From assembly GCF_036013525.1 (NCBI RefSeq), contig NZ_CP107853.1, positions 4,216,001 through 4,280,000 on the forward strand: a DNA stretch of 64,000 nucleotides, written 5' to 3'. Positions within the stretch are counted from its first letter, which is position 1. Every line of letters starts with the position of its first letter. Position numbers and translations under genes: made by a program. Shown piece after piece: positions 52,929 through 62,792 of the stretch. The notes under the pieces were generated by a model, which had not been told where the DNA came from, made no database searches, and saw only the letters and a program-made list of their open reading frames with translations. The DNA comes from Nonomuraea sp. NBC_00507 (GTDB lineage Bacteria; Actinomycetota; Actinomycetes; Streptosporangiales; Streptosporangiaceae).

Positions 52929-54134
52929 ATGCGGGGCGACTTCCGGCGGTTCACCTGGGCCAACGGCGTCACCCAACTGGGCACGCAGGTCACGGTCGTC
53001 GCACTGCCGCTGACCGCCCTGCTCGCGCTGGAGGCCGGAGGCTTCGAGCTGGGCCTGCTGTCGGCCGCCCAGATGGTGGCGTTCCTGGTGATCGGGCTGC
53101 CGGCCGGCGTCTGGGTGGACCGGGCACGCCGCCGTCCGATCCTCGTCTGGGCCGACCTCGCCAGAGGCGTCGCGCTGCTGACCGTCCCCGCCGCCGCCTG
53201 GCTGGGCGTGCTCACGTTGCCGCACCTGTACGCCGTCGCGCTGGTGCTGGGCGTGGGCACGGTGTTCTTCGACGTGGCGCAGATGAGCTTCCTCCCGGCG
53301 ATCGTTCCCAAGGAGGGGCTCGAACGCGCCAACGGCCGGTTGGAGGTCACCAGGCAGATGTCCGTGCTGGTGGGGCCTGGGCTGGGCGGCTGGCTGGTCA
53401 CCGCGCTGACGGCGCCGTTCGCCCTGCTCGCCGACGCGCTCGGCTACGTCGTGTCGGGGCTCCTGCTCGCCGGGGTGCGGGCCCAGGGGAGGCGGGGACC
53501 GGCAGAGGAGCGCGGGCGGGGGTGGCGATCGGAGGTCGCCGAGGGGATCGCCTTCGTCGTCCGGGACCCCGTGCTGCGCCGGATCGCCATCGGTGGGGCG
53601 CTCACCAGGCTTGGGCTCGGCGCCGGCGCGGTCGGCTCTCCGCTGTATCTGGTGGCGGAGCTGGGCGTCGGCGCCACCGCCTACGGTCTCCTGCTGTCGG
53701 CCTCCGCCGTCGGCGCCCTGGCCGGCGCGCCGCTGGCGGCCCGGCTGGCGGCCAGGTGGGGAGTCGGCCCGACCCTCTATGGTTCCGCCCTGGCGACGAT
53801 GGCGCTCTACCTGCCGGCCCTGGCCACCGGACCGGGATGGCGACTGCTGACCTTCCCCGTCTTCTCGGCCCTGGCCGGCGCCGCCGCAGTGGTGTTCAAC
53901 ATCGCCCAGCTCAGCCACCGCCAGCGCATCACCCCCGAACGCCTGCTCGGCCGGGTCAACGCCAGTATGCGCTTCCTCATGTGGGGCGCGATGCCCCTGG
54001 GCGGGCTCGCCGGAGGCGCGCTGGGGGAGTGGCTCGGCGGGTACGCGGCCTTCGCCGCGGGCATCGCCGGGGTCGCCCTGTCGTATCTCGCCGTCGTCCT
54101 GGCTCCGGGGATCACCCGCGCGGCCGCTCGATGA
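52929..54134 (+). CDS. MFS efflux-type transporter
   Basis: A 401-residue, twelve-helix major facilitator protein of the enterobactin/multidrug-exporter-like type. The loop after helix 2 reads GVWVDRARRRPILVWADLARG, which fits the conserved MFS motif A variant, and QLGTQVTVVALPLTAL marks helix 1. Substrate unknown. It is convergent with cofC. Confidence 0.88.
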   Translation: MRGDFRRFTWANGVTQLGTQVTVVALPLTALLALEAGGFELGLLSAAQMVAFLVIGLPAGVWVDRARRRPILVWADLARGVALLTVPAAAWLGVLTLPHLYAVALVLGVGTVFFDVAQMSFLPAIVPKEGLERANGRLEVTRQMSVLVGPGLGGWLVTALTAPFALLADALGYVVSGLLLAGVRAQGRRGPAEERGRGWRSEVAEGIAFVVRDPVLRRIAIGGALTRLGLGAGAVGSPLYLVAELGVGATAYGLLLSASAVGALAGAPLAARLAARWGVGPTLYGSALATMALYLPALATGPGWRLLTFPVFSALAGAAAVVFNIAQLSHRQRITPERLLGRVNASMRFLMWGAMPLGGLAGGALGEWLGGYAAFAAGIAGVALSYLAVVLAPGITRAAAR

Positions 54135-54145
54135 CGGCCTCAGGT

Positions 54146-54784
54146 TCAGGGCGACTCGGGCCACAGCCGGGCGACCACGGCGGCCGTGTGGGGCCCCAGC
54201 CCTAGCGCGACGGCCGCGCGCAGGTCGTCGGGCGTGTCCACGTCGCGCCTGACCGAGTCGATGCCCGGCACGGACAGTTCCTTCGCCCCACCGGCCAGGT
54301 GCTTGGCCCGCGACTCCCCGCCGAATCGCGGCGAGAAGGCCACACCGGGACGTACCCCGTAGAAGGTCGTGCCGACGTCGAGCGCGTCCGGCACGAAGGA
54401 CTGGTCGAACTCGGCCGCCGCCGCCAGCGCCACCTCCAGCTCGGCCGGCCGCAGGGCGGGCAGGTCCGCCTGGAGCGCGCCGACCGCGTCGGCAGACGCC
54501 ACGCGTGCGGCGTGGGCGGCGCCCGTACGCAGCGCGGTGTTCAGGCCCCGGTCGGGGTCGGGCACCACGTCGGCGCCCAGCGCCGCCAGCGGTCCTGCGG
54601 CGGCCGGGTCGGCCGTCACCACGATCACCCGTGCCACCGGCGGGCAGGCGAGCGCCGCCGCGACGGTGTCACTGGCCACGGCCACGGCGAACTCGGTGCG
54701 ATGCGGGCCCGTCGCCGCCGCCAGCCGAGTCTTCGCCGCGACCAGCGTCTTCACCGGGATCACCAGCGACCATCGGATGTTCAT
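54146..54784 (-). CDS. cofC: 2-phospho-L-lactate (phosphoenolpyruvate) guanylyltransferase
   Basis: Enzyme of coenzyme F420 biosynthesis that makes the GDP-activated C3 acid accepted by CofD/FbiA. The 212-residue nucleotidyltransferase starts WSLVIPVKTLVAAKTRL (GTP-binding loop) and has LQADLPALRPAEL and a DVDTPDDL motif that binds metal. Its position near plsC and ddl matches other actinobacteria. It shows that this organism makes F420. Confidence 0.93.
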   Translation of the reverse strand: MNIRWSLVIPVKTLVAAKTRLAAATGPHRTEFAVAVASDTVAAALACPPVARVIVVTADPAAAGPLAALGADVVPDPDRGLNTALRTGAAHAARVASADAVGALQADLPALRPAELEVALAAAAEFDQSFVPDALDVGTTFYGVRPGVAFSPRFGGESRAKHLAGGAKELSVPGIDSVRRDVDTPDDLRAAVALGLGPHTAAVVARLWPESP

Positions 54785-55080
54785 AGGGTGGAACCGTTTC
54801 TCATAGTCGCTACGAAACCTAAGGCTCTGCCACGATCTCTTCGTGGCTCTGTTGGTTCAACAAACTGACCACGCTGTCTGCGCGGGTGTTGCGGCGATTA
54901 CGCTAACGCGGGATCGGCCGAGGGGCTGATGGACACGCCTGTGGGAGGCCGCCCCCGCCACGGTCCCGCCTGCCCGATTTGCCGGAAATACTTAGGTGGG
55001 CACACAGAATCGCAGCGCTTAAGCATCGCGCCCCCCGCGGCCAACCGGGAGACTTGGGGCGCAGACCGGAGGAGGAAACC

Positions 55081-55791
55081 ATGAGCCGCCCCACGCGACC
55101 ATCGCGTTTCTGGGAAACCCTGGCAGTGATCATCGTGAAACCGCTGTCCCGGCTCCTGGTCAAGCGGGATTGGCGGCACGGCGAGCGCATCCCCCGCACC
55201 GGTGGCGTGATCATCGCGACGAACCACCTCTCCTGGGCGGACCCGGTCCTGCTGTCCCACTTCCTCTACAACAACGGGCGCTGGCCGGTCATCCTCGCCA
55301 AGTCGGCCCTGTTCAAGGTGCCCTTCCTGGGCAAGGCGGTGACGGGCCTGCTGGCCATCCCGGTCGATCGCGGCAGCAGCGAGGCGGCCAGGTCGCTGCG
55401 CGCCTCGGCCCAGCGGCTCGACGACGGGTGCGCGATCCTGTTCTACCCCGAGGGCACCTGCACCCGTGATCCCAACCTGTGGCCCATGGTGGGCAAGACG
55501 GGCGCGGCCCGGCTGGCGCTGGAGAGCGGCGCCCCGGTCATCCCGGTGGCCCATTGGGGGGCGCAGGAGCTGCTGCCGTACGGGGAGAAGAAGCCGAGGT
55601 TGTTCCCGCGCAAGACGTTCCGCGTGACGGTGGGCCCGCCGGTGGATCTGTCGAAGTACGCGGGCCAGCCGCTGCAGGCCGGCGTGCTGCGCGAGGCGAC
55701 GGCTGACATCATGGCGGCGATCACCGAGCAGCTGGCCGAGCTGCGTGGCGGAAAGGGCCCCGAGACGCCGTATGATCCGGCTGGGCGGTGA
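55081..55791 (+). CDS. plsC: 1-acyl-sn-glycerol-3-phosphate acyltransferase
   Basis: Membrane-bound acyltransferase of phosphatidic acid synthesis. The 236-residue protein has the HX4D motif in NHLSWADP, the substrate motif [10 protein letters not shown], and a helix near the start. GGAGGA precedes ATG 55081. gpsA starts 4 bp after its stop, coupling glycerol-3-phosphate supply with its acylation. Confidence 0.94.
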   Translation: MSRPTRPSRFWETLAVIIVKPLSRLLVKRDWRHGERIPRTGGVIIATNHLSWADPVLLSHFLYNNGRWPVILAKSALFKVPFLGKAVTGLLAIPVDRGSSEAARSLRASAQRLDDGCAILFYPEGTCTRDPNLWPMVGKTGAARLALESGAPVIPVAHWGAQELLPYGEKKPRLFPRKTFRVTVGPPVDLSKYAGQPLQAGVLREATADIMAAITEQLAELRGGKGPETPYDPAGR

Positions 55792-55795
55792 TGGC

Positions 55796-56806
55796 ATGAC
55801 AAAGGTGGCCGTGTTCGGCACGGGCTCGTGGGGGACCACGTTCGCCATGATCCTGGCGGAGGCGGGCAACGAGGTCACGCTGTGGGGCCGCAGGCGGGAG
55901 CTGACCGAGGCGATCGACCGTACCCACACGAATCCGGACTACCTGCCCGGCATCCCCCTGCCCGAGTCGCTGCGGGCCACCACCGACCCGGCGCGTGCGC
56001 TGGACGGGGCGGAGTTCGTGGTGCTGGCCGTGCCGTCACAGCAGCTCCGGCCCAACCTGGCCCGCTGGCGCGAGCACCTCCCTCCGGGCGCGATCCTGGT
56101 CAGCCTGATGAAGGGCATCGAGCTCGGCACGACCAAGCGCATGAGCGAGGTGATCCGCGAGGTCGCCGAGGTGCCGGAGGAGCGGGTCGCGGTGATCTCG
56201 GGTCCCAATCTCGCCCTGGAGATCGCCCAGCGCCAGCCCGCCGCGACGGTCGCCGCCTGCACGGACCTGTCCGTGGCCGAACGGCTGCAGGCGATCTGCC
56301 ACCTGCCTCCGTGGTTTCGCCCTTACACCAACCCCGATGTGGTCGGCGTCGAGCTCGGCGGCGCGGTGAAGAACGTCATCGCGCTGGCCGTGGGTGTCTC
56401 CGCGGGCATGGGCATGGGCGACAACGTCAGTGCCATGCTCATCACCAGAGGGCTGGCCGAGATCTCCCGCCTGGGCGCCGCGCTGGGGGCCGACCCGCAC
56501 ACGTTCTCGGGGCTCGCCGGGATGGGTGACCTGGTCGCCACCTGCACCTCGCCGCTGTCGCGCAACCGCACGTTCGGCGAAAACCTGGGCCGCGGCATGA
56601 CGCTGGCGGAGGTGATCGCCGCCACCAAGCAGACCGCCGAGGGCGTCAAGTCCTGCGAGTCGGTGCTGGCGCTGGCCAGGAAACACGACGTGGAGATGCC
56701 GATCACCGAGGTCGTCGTCGGCGTCGTGCACGACGGCATGTCCCCGGCAGAGGCGGGGATGCTGCTCATGTCGCGATCGCCCAAGCCGGAGCGATATGGC
56801 CTCTGA
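55796..56806 (+). CDS. gpsA: Glycerol-3-phosphate dehydrogenase [NAD(P)+]
   Basis: Makes glycerol-3-phosphate from dihydroxyacetone phosphate. The 336-residue protein has the nucleotide loop [11 protein letters not shown], catalytic Lys in [10 protein letters not shown], and the [14 protein letters not shown] motif. ATG 55796 gives the standard start TKVAVFGTG. ddl begins 60 bp downstream with its own promoter. Confidence 0.97.
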   Translation: MTKVAVFGTGSWGTTFAMILAEAGNEVTLWGRRRELTEAIDRTHTNPDYLPGIPLPESLRATTDPARALDGAEFVVLAVPSQQLRPNLARWREHLPPGAILVSLMKGIELGTTKRMSEVIREVAEVPEERVAVISGPNLALEIAQRQPAATVAACTDLSVAERLQAICHLPPWFRPYTNPDVVGVELGGAVKNVIALAVGVSAGMGMGDNVSAMLITRGLAEISRLGAALGADPHTFSGLAGMGDLVATCTSPLSRNRTFGENLGRGMTLAEVIAATKQTAEGVKSCESVLALARKHDVEMPITEVVVGVVHDGMSPAEAGMLLMSRSPKPERYGL

Positions 56807-56866
56807 TCTGTGCTCGCGGCGTGCTTGGCTCGCTGTCCTGCGGACACCCCGGTAGATTCGGACACC

Positions 56867-57961
56867 ATGAGCAAGCCACGCGTCGCCGTCGTTTTCGGAG
56901 GTCGCAATTCCGAGCATGCCGTGTCCCTGATGGGCGCGGGCAGCGTGCTGGATGTGATCGACAGGAGCAAATATGAGGTGATCCCGATCGGGATCGCCCA
57001 GGACGGCAGGTGGGTGCTGGCCGCCTCCGACCAGCGCTTCGCCATCGAGGGCGGCGAGCTGCCGGTCGTCGACAGCTCGGGCGCGGCGCTGGCGCTGCCG
57101 TCCGGCGGCCCCTCGCTGGTGGCGTACGACCCGGGCAGCATCCCCGTGGAGCTCGGCTCGGTCGACGTGGTGTTCCCCGTGATGCACGGGCCGTTCGCCG
57201 AGGACGGGACGATCCAGGGGCTGCTGGAGATGGCCGGGGTGCGATACGTCGGCTCCGGCGTGCTGGCCAGCGCGGTCGGCATGGACAAGGCCCACATGAA
57301 GACCGTGATGGCCGCGGCAGGGCTGCCGACCGGCCCCTACGTGGTCGTGCGTGACCGGGACTGGCGGACCAACCGCGAGCTCGTGCTGAAGGAGGCGGAG
57401 GAGCTCGGCTGGCCGGTGTTCGTCAAGCCCGCCAGGGCCGGCTCCTCGCAGGGCATCTCCAAGGCGCACGACCGGGAGCAGTTGGCGGAGGCCGTCGAGT
57501 TCGCCAGGCAGCACGACCCCAAGGTGCTCATCGAGGCCGCGATCGAGGGGCGGGAGATCGAGTGCGCGGTGCTGGAGTCGTTCGGTGACGAGCCCGCGGC
57601 TGCGTCGCTGCCCGGCGAGGTGAAGGTCGAGGGCGGGCAGGAGTTCTTCGACTTCGAGGCGAAGTACTACCCCGACCAGATGTCGCTGACCGTGCCCGCC
57701 GACCTCCCGGCGGAGACGGCCGAGGAGCTGCGGGCCATGGCCGTGCGGGCGTTCGAGGCGCTCGACTGCGAAGGGCTCGCACGGGTGGACTTCTTCTACA
57801 CGCCGGACGGCAAGCTGGTCTTCAACGAGATCAACACGATGCCGGGATTCACGTCGCTGTCGGTGGCGCCTCAGCTCTGGGCCGCGACGGGGATGCCCTA
57901 CCCGGCGCTGGTGGATCGGCTCATCCAGCTCGCGCTGTCCCGGTCAGCGGGTCTGCGGTGA
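56867..57961 (+). CDS. ddl: D-alanine-D-alanine ligase
   Basis: ATP-grasp enzyme joining two D-Ala for peptidoglycan synthesis. The 364-residue protein starts VAVVFGGRNSEHAVS, has VFPVMHGPFAEDGTIQG, the ATP-binding VKPARAGSSQGIS and the C-terminal NEINTMPGFTS. I see no sign of a D-Lac (vancomycin-resistance-type) active-site pattern. ATG 56867 has TAGATT ending 8 nt upstream (leaderless). The stop overlaps the 3' end of the opposite-strand DUF3515 gene by 18 bp. Confidence 0.97.
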   Translation: MSKPRVAVVFGGRNSEHAVSLMGAGSVLDVIDRSKYEVIPIGIAQDGRWVLAASDQRFAIEGGELPVVDSSGAALALPSGGPSLVAYDPGSIPVELGSVDVVFPVMHGPFAEDGTIQGLLEMAGVRYVGSGVLASAVGMDKAHMKTVMAAAGLPTGPYVVVRDRDWRTNRELVLKEAEELGWPVFVKPARAGSSQGISKAHDREQLAEAVEFARQHDPKVLIEAAIEGREIECAVLESFGDEPAAASLPGEVKVEGGQEFFDFEAKYYPDQMSLTVPADLPAETAEELRAMAVRAFEALDCEGLARVDFFYTPDGKLVFNEINTMPGFTSLSVAPQLWAATGMPYPALVDRLIQLALSRSAGLR

Positions 57962-58375
57962 GATCTGGGCGATCGGCTTCGACAGGTCAGCGAGCACCTC
58001 GGCGGCGGTGTGCTCGCCGCCGACCGTGACCTCCACATACGCGGAGTCGGTCACGGCGGTGAACAACGCGGGCTTTTCCGGATCGGGGAACCAGCCGACG
58101 CCGTCGATCTCCTGCAGTTGGTCGGTGGGCGCCATCCTGACCGGCCGGGGCACGCCACAACGCAGGGCGATGACACCGTCGCCCCAGACGGCCACGTACG
58201 GCGACTCCGGCGTGGACGTGCTGCGCGGCGCCCCGTCGAGCGTCTGGGGCAGGAGTGTCGCCAGCTTGTCGCAGGCAGCCGCCGCCTGGCCCTGCGGCGC
58301 GGGCGGCTCGACCTGCACGGTGCCGCCGCAACCAGCGAGTGCTAGGAGAACGAGCAGGACGGCGGCGGCACGCAT
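57944..58375 (-). CDS. DUF3515 lipoprotein
   Basis: A 143-residue exported lipoprotein. The signal ends in LAGCGG (lipobox LAGC). The mature part has conserved Cys in AACDKLATLLP and ALRCGVPRP and a WFPDPEKPALFTAVTDSAYVEV core, matching the actinobacterial DUF3515 family that is commonly beside ddl and thiL. Function unknown; cell-wall related by context. Confidence 0.88.
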   Translation of the reverse strand: MRAAAVLLVLLALAGCGGTVQVEPPAPQGQAAAACDKLATLLPQTLDGAPRSTSTPESPYVAVWGDGVIALRCGVPRPVRMAPTDQLQEIDGVGWFPDPEKPALFTAVTDSAYVEVTVGGEHTAAEVLADLSKPIAQISPQTR

Positions 58376-58388
58376 GCGACGACTACCC

Positions 58389-58622
58389 TCAGATGTGAAC
58401 GATCGGACACGTAAGAGTACGCGTGATCCCGTCCACCGCCTGAATCTGCGCCACGACGAGTTTGCCCAGTTCGTCGACGTTGCGGGCCTCCGCGCGGACG
58501 ATCACGTCGTAGGGGCCCGTCACGTCTTCAGCCTGAGTGACCCCGGGGATCTCGGAAATCTCGTGAGCCACCGCAGCGGCCTTGCCGACCTCGGTCTGAA
58601 TAAGGATGTAGGCCTGCACCAT
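58389..58622 (-). CDS. Stand-alone RAM-domain Lrp/AsnC-like protein
   Basis: A 77-residue protein equivalent to only the ligand-binding (RAM) half of Lrp/AsnC regulators, with no DNA-binding helix. It begins VQAYILIQTEVGKAAAVAHEI and has the GPYDVIVRAEA core. Such proteins form oligomers and may bind amino acids or modulate other Lrp members. AGGA precedes the ATG; the frame continues upstream to 58661 but would lack a ribosome site. It is 13 bp from the DUF3515 gene. Confidence 0.85.
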   Translation of the reverse strand: MVQAYILIQTEVGKAAAVAHEISEIPGVTQAEDVTGPYDVIVRAEARNVDELGKLVVAQIQAVDGITRTLTCPIVHI

Positions 58623-58669
58623 TGCGTCCTCCCAGGCGATTGGATCACGCCGAAGGGCCACCGTACCCT

Positions 58670-59638
58670 GTGTGCGTCAGGAGGTGCGTCATCACAGTCG
58701 GAGATCTCGGCGAATTCGGAGCGATAAATCGTATTACCGGACGTCTGCCCCAGGGCGCGGCAGTGATGCTGGGCCCGGGTGACGACGCCGCGGTGATCGG
58801 TGCGCCTGACGGGCGCGTGGCGGTGTCCACGGATCTGCTGATCGAGGGTAGGCACTTTCGCCGGGACTGGTCCAGTGGTTATGACGTGGGTCGCAAGGCC
58901 GCCGCGCAGAACCTCGCGGACGTGGTCGCCATGGGGGCGACGCCCACGTGCATCGTGGTCGGGCTCGGGATGCCGGCGGACCTGCCGGTGGCGTGGCTGG
59001 ACGCGCTGACCGACGGGATCCGCGACGAGTGCGCCGTGGTCGGCGCAAGCGTGGCCGGCGGCGACATCACCCGCTGTGACCTGGTGGTCCTTGGGGTGAC
59101 CGCGCTGGGGGACCTGGGCGGGCGGCCACCGGTCACCCGTGCCGGTGCGGCGCCGGGGCAGGTTGTGGCGGTCTCGGGACGGCTCGGGTACGCCGCCGCC
59201 GGGTGGGCGCTGCTCGACGCCGGCGCGCCGGTGGACTCCGCCGCACTCCAGGAGGTCGTGGCCGCGCATCGGCGGCCGCATCCCCCGTACGCGGAGGGTC
59301 CGCGGGCGGCGGAGCTGGGCGCGACCGCGATGCTCGACGTCAGCGACGGGCTGCTGCAGGACCTCGGCCACGTCGCCAAGGCCAGCGGGGTGCGGGTGGA
59401 GCTGGATCCGCAGGCGTTCGCGATCGGGGAGCCGGTGGCCGCGGCGGCCAAAGAACTCGGGGTCGATCCGCTGGAGTGGGTGCTCACGGGGGGCGAGGAT
59501 CACGCCCTCGCGGCCGTGTTCCCCCAAGGGGTGCCGCTGCCGGCGTCGTGGCATGTCGTGGGCCGGGTGGTCGAGGGTGACGGCGTACTGGTCTATGGGC
59601 GTGAGATTGGACACGGCGGGTGGGATCACTTTCGGTAA
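58670..59638 (+). CDS. thiL: Thiamine-monophosphate kinase
   Basis: Phosphorylates thiamine phosphate to the active cofactor. The protein shows LGPGDDAAVIGAPDG, the VSTDLLIEGRHF motif, AGGDITRCD and a C-terminal LTGGEDHALAA. The start is unusual. GTG 58670 is the only standard codon in frame and gives VCVRRCVITVGDLGEFG, but AGGAGG (58679-58684) lies inside that stretch and is placed 6 nt before an ATC (58691), from which the usual N-terminus (I)TVGDLGEFG begins. An ATC start is possible. The gene is divergent from the RAM-domain gene. Confidence 0.93.
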   Translation: MCVRRCVITVGDLGEFGAINRITGRLPQGAAVMLGPGDDAAVIGAPDGRVAVSTDLLIEGRHFRRDWSSGYDVGRKAAAQNLADVVAMGATPTCIVVGLGMPADLPVAWLDALTDGIRDECAVVGASVAGGDITRCDLVVLGVTALGDLGGRPPVTRAGAAPGQVVAVSGRLGYAAAGWALLDAGAPVDSAALQEVVAAHRRPHPPYAEGPRAAELGATAMLDVSDGLLQDLGHVAKASGVRVELDPQAFAIGEPVAAAAKELGVDPLEWVLTGGEDHALAAVFPQGVPLPASWHVVGRVVEGDGVLVYGREIGHGGWDHFR

Positions 59639-59763
59639 CGATCTGTCCCGATTTAAGTGATAATTGCCCGATTTGTGGTATGACTAGTGGGATTGCTGTG
59701 ACAACGGCGTATCAAAGGTGTTATGAAGATTGGCGGCCACTGTAACCGGCAGAAAGGGCAGCC

Positions 59764-61806
59764 ATGGGCCGCCACGGCACAGGTGGATCCGACGACGGGG
59801 ATGAATGGGGGAGCGGCAGCGCATTCTGGGGTCCTGACGAGCAGGACGAGCCGCCTGGTTGGCCGTCACTGCCGGACCGGCCCGAGGTGACGGGGCAGTG
59901 GGCCCCGATGCCGCGGAGGGAAGGCGAGCCGCCGGCGCGCGGGGCGCAGCCCGAGCCGTTCGAGACCACCGGCGCCTTCGCGCAGCCGCCGAGCCCGTAT
60001 GACGAGCAGGCCGGGCCTTTCGAGACGACGGGCGCGTTCACCCGCCCGCCGGAGTGGGACTCGCCTCCCGACCGCCGCGGCCCTGGCGCCCCGAATGAGT
60101 CGAGCTTCCCAGGTGGTCCCAGTCCTTCAAACGTTCCAGGCCCTTTCCCCACTCCGGGGCCGGCAGGCTCTTTCGGCACTCCAGGGGCGGCAGGCGGCGC
60201 CGGTGGCGCGGGGCCGGTCGGCGGTTTCAACGCCCCCCACGGCCCCGACGTCTTCGACGGTCCCGCTACCGGAGCCTTCGATCGCCCCGGCGGGCCCCAC
60301 GGGCCCAGGCCAGGCGATGGCCCTGGCGGCTTCGGCGCGCCGGGCCCCGGACGTCCAGGAGCCTTCGACGGCCCGGCGGATCGACCGGGCGCTTTCAACA
60401 CGCCCGGGGGCGGGACCGGCCCCTTCGATGGACCAGCCAACGCAACCGGCCCCTTCGGCGGCCAGGGACCCTTCGGCAGCCCAGGACCCTTCGGCAGCCC
60501 AGGGCCCTTCGACGGCCCGGACCGCCGCAACGATTTCTTCGACGGCCCACGTGGCCACAGTGGTCACAATGGCCCCTTTGACGGCAGGGACGGTGGCAAC
60601 GGTCCCTTCGGCGGGCCGGATGGCGGCGACCGTCCCTTCGGCGGGCCGGATGGCGGCGACCGTCCCTTCGGCAGGCCGGATAGCGGCGACGGCGCGTTCG
60701 ATGGACCTGACGGCCGCGATGGCGCCTTTGGCGGGCCCGCGGATCGTACGGCCAGGTTCGATCGGACCCCGGGCTTCGGGGCCGTAGCCGGCGATCCGCC
60801 CGAGCCGGGCGACATCAAGGTGGCCGGCGAGCCGACGGCCGTGCAGGCCCCGGCCTGGGCGGAGACCGAGACCGGGTTCCTGGGCTCCGGCTGGTCGGCT
60901 GACTCCGGCCCGGACGAGCCGGACGAGCACAAGGGCCGGCGCGGCCGCCGCAAGGGCGGTCGTGGTGGTGGCCGTGGCGACGACGAGGTGCTCGTCCCCG
61001 CCTCCGGAGCCGGCAAGGGCCGGGTGGCGCTGCTGTCGGTGGCGGCCGTGGCCGTCGTGCTCGGCGGCACCGTGGCCGGCGTCAAACTCATGAGCTCCTC
61101 CGGTGCCCCCGCCAAATGCGAGGGCACCACGTGTGCGGCCGCACAGACCACGAGCGGCCAACCGGGCCCCGCGGTCTCCGACCCCGCCCCGGAGGAGACC
61201 GAGACCGAGGAGGAGCCGGTCGAGGAGGAGACCACGCCCTCCGAGACCCCGACGCCGACGGCCTCGTACGTCCCCCGTACGCCGCGGCGCACCACCTCGG
61301 CCAAGCCGACGCCGACCAAGACCAGGGTGAAGAAAACCACCACGCCCACGCCCACGCCGACACAGTCGTCGGAGACGCCCGTTGAGGATGGCGTGACCGT
61401 TTCGCCCAGTGAGGACCCGTCGGCGCTGGACGAGGGCGGCACGGCGACCGTCAGCGCCACGCCGCAGCCCACTGCCGATGCGGGGACGTTCAACTCCGGC
61501 GGCAGCGCAGGCGCGCTGAACGTCAAGCAGACGATCAGCCAGCGCCTGACCACCTACAGAGTCGACATGACGCTCTCGAACACCTCACAGGAGAAGCTGG
61601 ACAACCCCACGGTCTCCGTGCCCGTCGAGGGCCAGGTGCTGAGCGTGAGCGGCGCCGAGTGGACGCAGGACGGCGACCTGCTGATCCTGGACCTGTCGGG
61701 GTCGCTGGCGGTGGGTGACTCGGCCAAGGTCTCGTTCACCGCCACAGGGCGCGGCCAGGAGGCCCAGGCCTGCGGCATGGTGGGCGGGGAGTGCGTAGTT
61801 AGCTGA
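59764..61806 (+). CDS. Single-pass membrane protein with Gly/Pro/Phe repeats and CBM2-like end
   Basis: A 680-residue protein in three parts. Residues 1-390 are a low-complexity cytoplasmic region with many FDGP, PFGGP and GPFG units, including a three-fold 30-bp DNA repeat. A membrane helix ([20 protein letters not shown]) lies near residue 425. Beyond it are a Thr/Pro/Glu-rich stalk with TPTPT and an exported domain of about 100 residues ([19 protein letters not shown], ending [12 protein letters not shown]) like a CBM2-type beta-sandwich with a C-terminal disulfide. Topology: inside N, outside C. It may link an internal condensate-like region to the wall; role unknown. Confidence 0.7.
   Translation: MGRHGTGGSDDGDEWGSGSAFWGPDEQDEPPGWPSLPDRPEVTGQWAPMPRREGEPPARGAQPEPFETTGAFAQPPSPYDEQAGPFETTGAFTRPPEWDSPPDRRGPGAPNESSFPGGPSPSNVPGPFPTPGPAGSFGTPGAAGGAGGAGPVGGFNAPHGPDVFDGPATGAFDRPGGPHGPRPGDGPGGFGAPGPGRPGAFDGPADRPGAFNTPGGGTGPFDGPANATGPFGGQGPFGSPGPFGSPGPFDGPDRRNDFFDGPRGHSGHNGPFDGRDGGNGPFGGPDGGDRPFGGPDGGDRPFGRPDSGDGAFDGPDGRDGAFGGPADRTARFDRTPGFGAVAGDPPEPGDIKVAGEPTAVQAPAWAETETGFLGSGWSADSGPDEPDEHKGRRGRRKGGRGGGRGDDEVLVPASGAGKGRVALLSVAAVAVVLGGTVAGVKLMSSSGAPAKCEGTTCAAAQTTSGQPGPAVSDPAPEETETEEEPVEEETTPSETPTPTASYVPRTPRRTTSAKPTPTKTRVKKTTTPTPTPTQSSETPVEDGVTVSPSEDPSALDEGGTATVSATPQPTADAGTFNSGGSAGALNVKQTISQRLTTYRVDMTLSNTSQEKLDNPTVSVPVEGQVLSVSGAEWTQDGDLLILDLSGSLAVGDSAKVSFTATGRGQEAQACGMVGGECVVS
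60601..60690 (+). repeat. 30-bp coding tandem repeat, three copies
   Basis: Units at 60601-60630, 60631-60660 and 60661-60690 differ at only a few bases (encoding the decapeptide pattern [10 protein letters not shown]), followed by two more degenerate copies to 60750. An 18-bp pair lies upstream at 60469-60504. It encodes the intrinsically disordered N-terminal region of the membrane protein. Confidence 0.9.
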
Positions 61807-61814
61807 ATGGTTGG

Positions 61815-62618
61815 ATGGGGGACATGACGGTTTCGACCCCTCCACGCGTGCTGACCGTCGCCGGCTCCGACTCAGGGGGCGGCGCGGGCATCCAAGCCGA
61901 TCTGAAGACCATGCTGGCCATGGGCGTCCACGGCATGAGCGTCATCGCGGCCGTGACCGCGCAGAACTCGCTCGGTGTCCAGGGCTACTGGGAGCTGCCG
62001 CCCGAAGCCGTGCGGGCGCAGCTCGACTCGGTGCTCGGCGACATCGGCGCCCAGGCGGTCAAGACCGGCATGCTGGCCTCTCCGGCGCTGGTCGAGCTCG
62101 TGGCGGACGTGCTGGGCGGCTATGCCGCGCCGGTGGTGGTCGATCCCGTCGGGGTGTCGAAGCACGGCGACCCGCTGCTGGCGCCCGAGGCCGTCGAGAC
62201 GGTGCGGACCCGGCTCCTGCCTGTGGCCACCGTGGCCACGCCGAACCTGTGGGAGGTGGAGCAGCTCACCTCGGTCAAGGTCGAGGACGAGGATGGGCTC
62301 CGGCGGGCGGCGGACGCCGTACTGGAGCTGGGGCCCACGTGGGCGCTGATCAAGGGCGGCCACCTGCCCGGCGCGCCCGTGGACCTGCTCACGGACGGCA
62401 CGAGCGAATACCGCTTCGCCGCCGAACGCCTCGACAACCGCCACACCCACGGCACGGGCTGCACGCTGGCCTCGGCCATCGCCTCCCGGCTCGCGCTGGG
62501 CGACGATGTGCCCGCGGCGGTGGGAAAGGCGAAGGAGTACGTGACCGGTGCGATCGCCCGCGGATTCCCCCTGGGCGCCGGCATCGGCCCGGTGGACCAC
62601 GCCTGGCACTGGCGCTGA
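61815..62618 (+). CDS. thiD: Hydroxymethylpyrimidine (phosphate) kinase
   Basis: Phosphorylates HMP and HMP-phosphate for thiamine synthesis. The 267-residue ribokinase-fold protein starts [21 protein letters not shown] and has the catalytic [19 protein letters not shown] loop. The start may be 61815 or ATG 61824; GGGGGA lies too close to the latter. It is 8 bp after the repeat protein and belongs to the same thiL region. Confidence 0.95.
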   Translation: MGDMTVSTPPRVLTVAGSDSGGGAGIQADLKTMLAMGVHGMSVIAAVTAQNSLGVQGYWELPPEAVRAQLDSVLGDIGAQAVKTGMLASPALVELVADVLGGYAAPVVVDPVGVSKHGDPLLAPEAVETVRTRLLPVATVATPNLWEVEQLTSVKVEDEDGLRRAADAVLELGPTWALIKGGHLPGAPVDLLTDGTSEYRFAAERLDNRHTHGTGCTLASAIASRLALGDDVPAAVGKAKEYVTGAIARGFPLGAGIGPVDHAWHWR

Positions 62619-62666
62619 CCTGCATGGGGCGCCGCGGGTCGGGGCGTCACTGACGCTGACCCGCAT

Positions 62667-62692
62667 GAGGCGCCCCGGGGCCGGGGCGCCTC
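62667..62692 (+). terminator. thiD terminator
   Basis: GAGGCGCCCC (62667-62676) pairs with GGGGCGCCTC (62683-62692). It lies 49 bp after the stop. Confidence 0.55.
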
Positions 62693-62735
62693 TGAGCTGA
62701 GCATGACCGGGCTGTGGGCGTTTGGTCTGGGGACG

Positions 62736-62782
62736 AAAAACGCGCAAGCCCGCAACTCCCTCAGGAGCGACGGGCTTGCGCG
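62736..62782 (-). terminator. rpmB terminator
   Basis: CGCGCAAGCCCG (62741-62752) pairs with CGGGCTTGCGCG (62771-62782), with an inner CTCC/GGAG. On the minus strand a five-T run (62736-62740) follows. It begins 11 bp after the rpmB stop. Confidence 0.85.
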
Positions 62783-62792
62783 AAAGTGTGGA

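Noticed and set aside
54929..55084. A 51-codon ORF with CPIC and GGH, whose TGA overlaps the plsC ATG (ATGA).
   Set aside because: The coupling is suggestive, but codon use is unlike the neighbours (third-position GC about 72%, two TTA codons) and only one CxxC is present; more likely the untranslated leader of plsC.
60564..61553. Long opposite-strand reading frames across the repeat-rich membrane protein gene (59.7-61.8 kb).
   Set aside because: They arise from high GC and repetitive codons; no ribosome site or family similarity. The same holds for many long shadow frames elsewhere, such as opposite ilvBNC (2166-5681) and opposite the FtsX/MFS genes.
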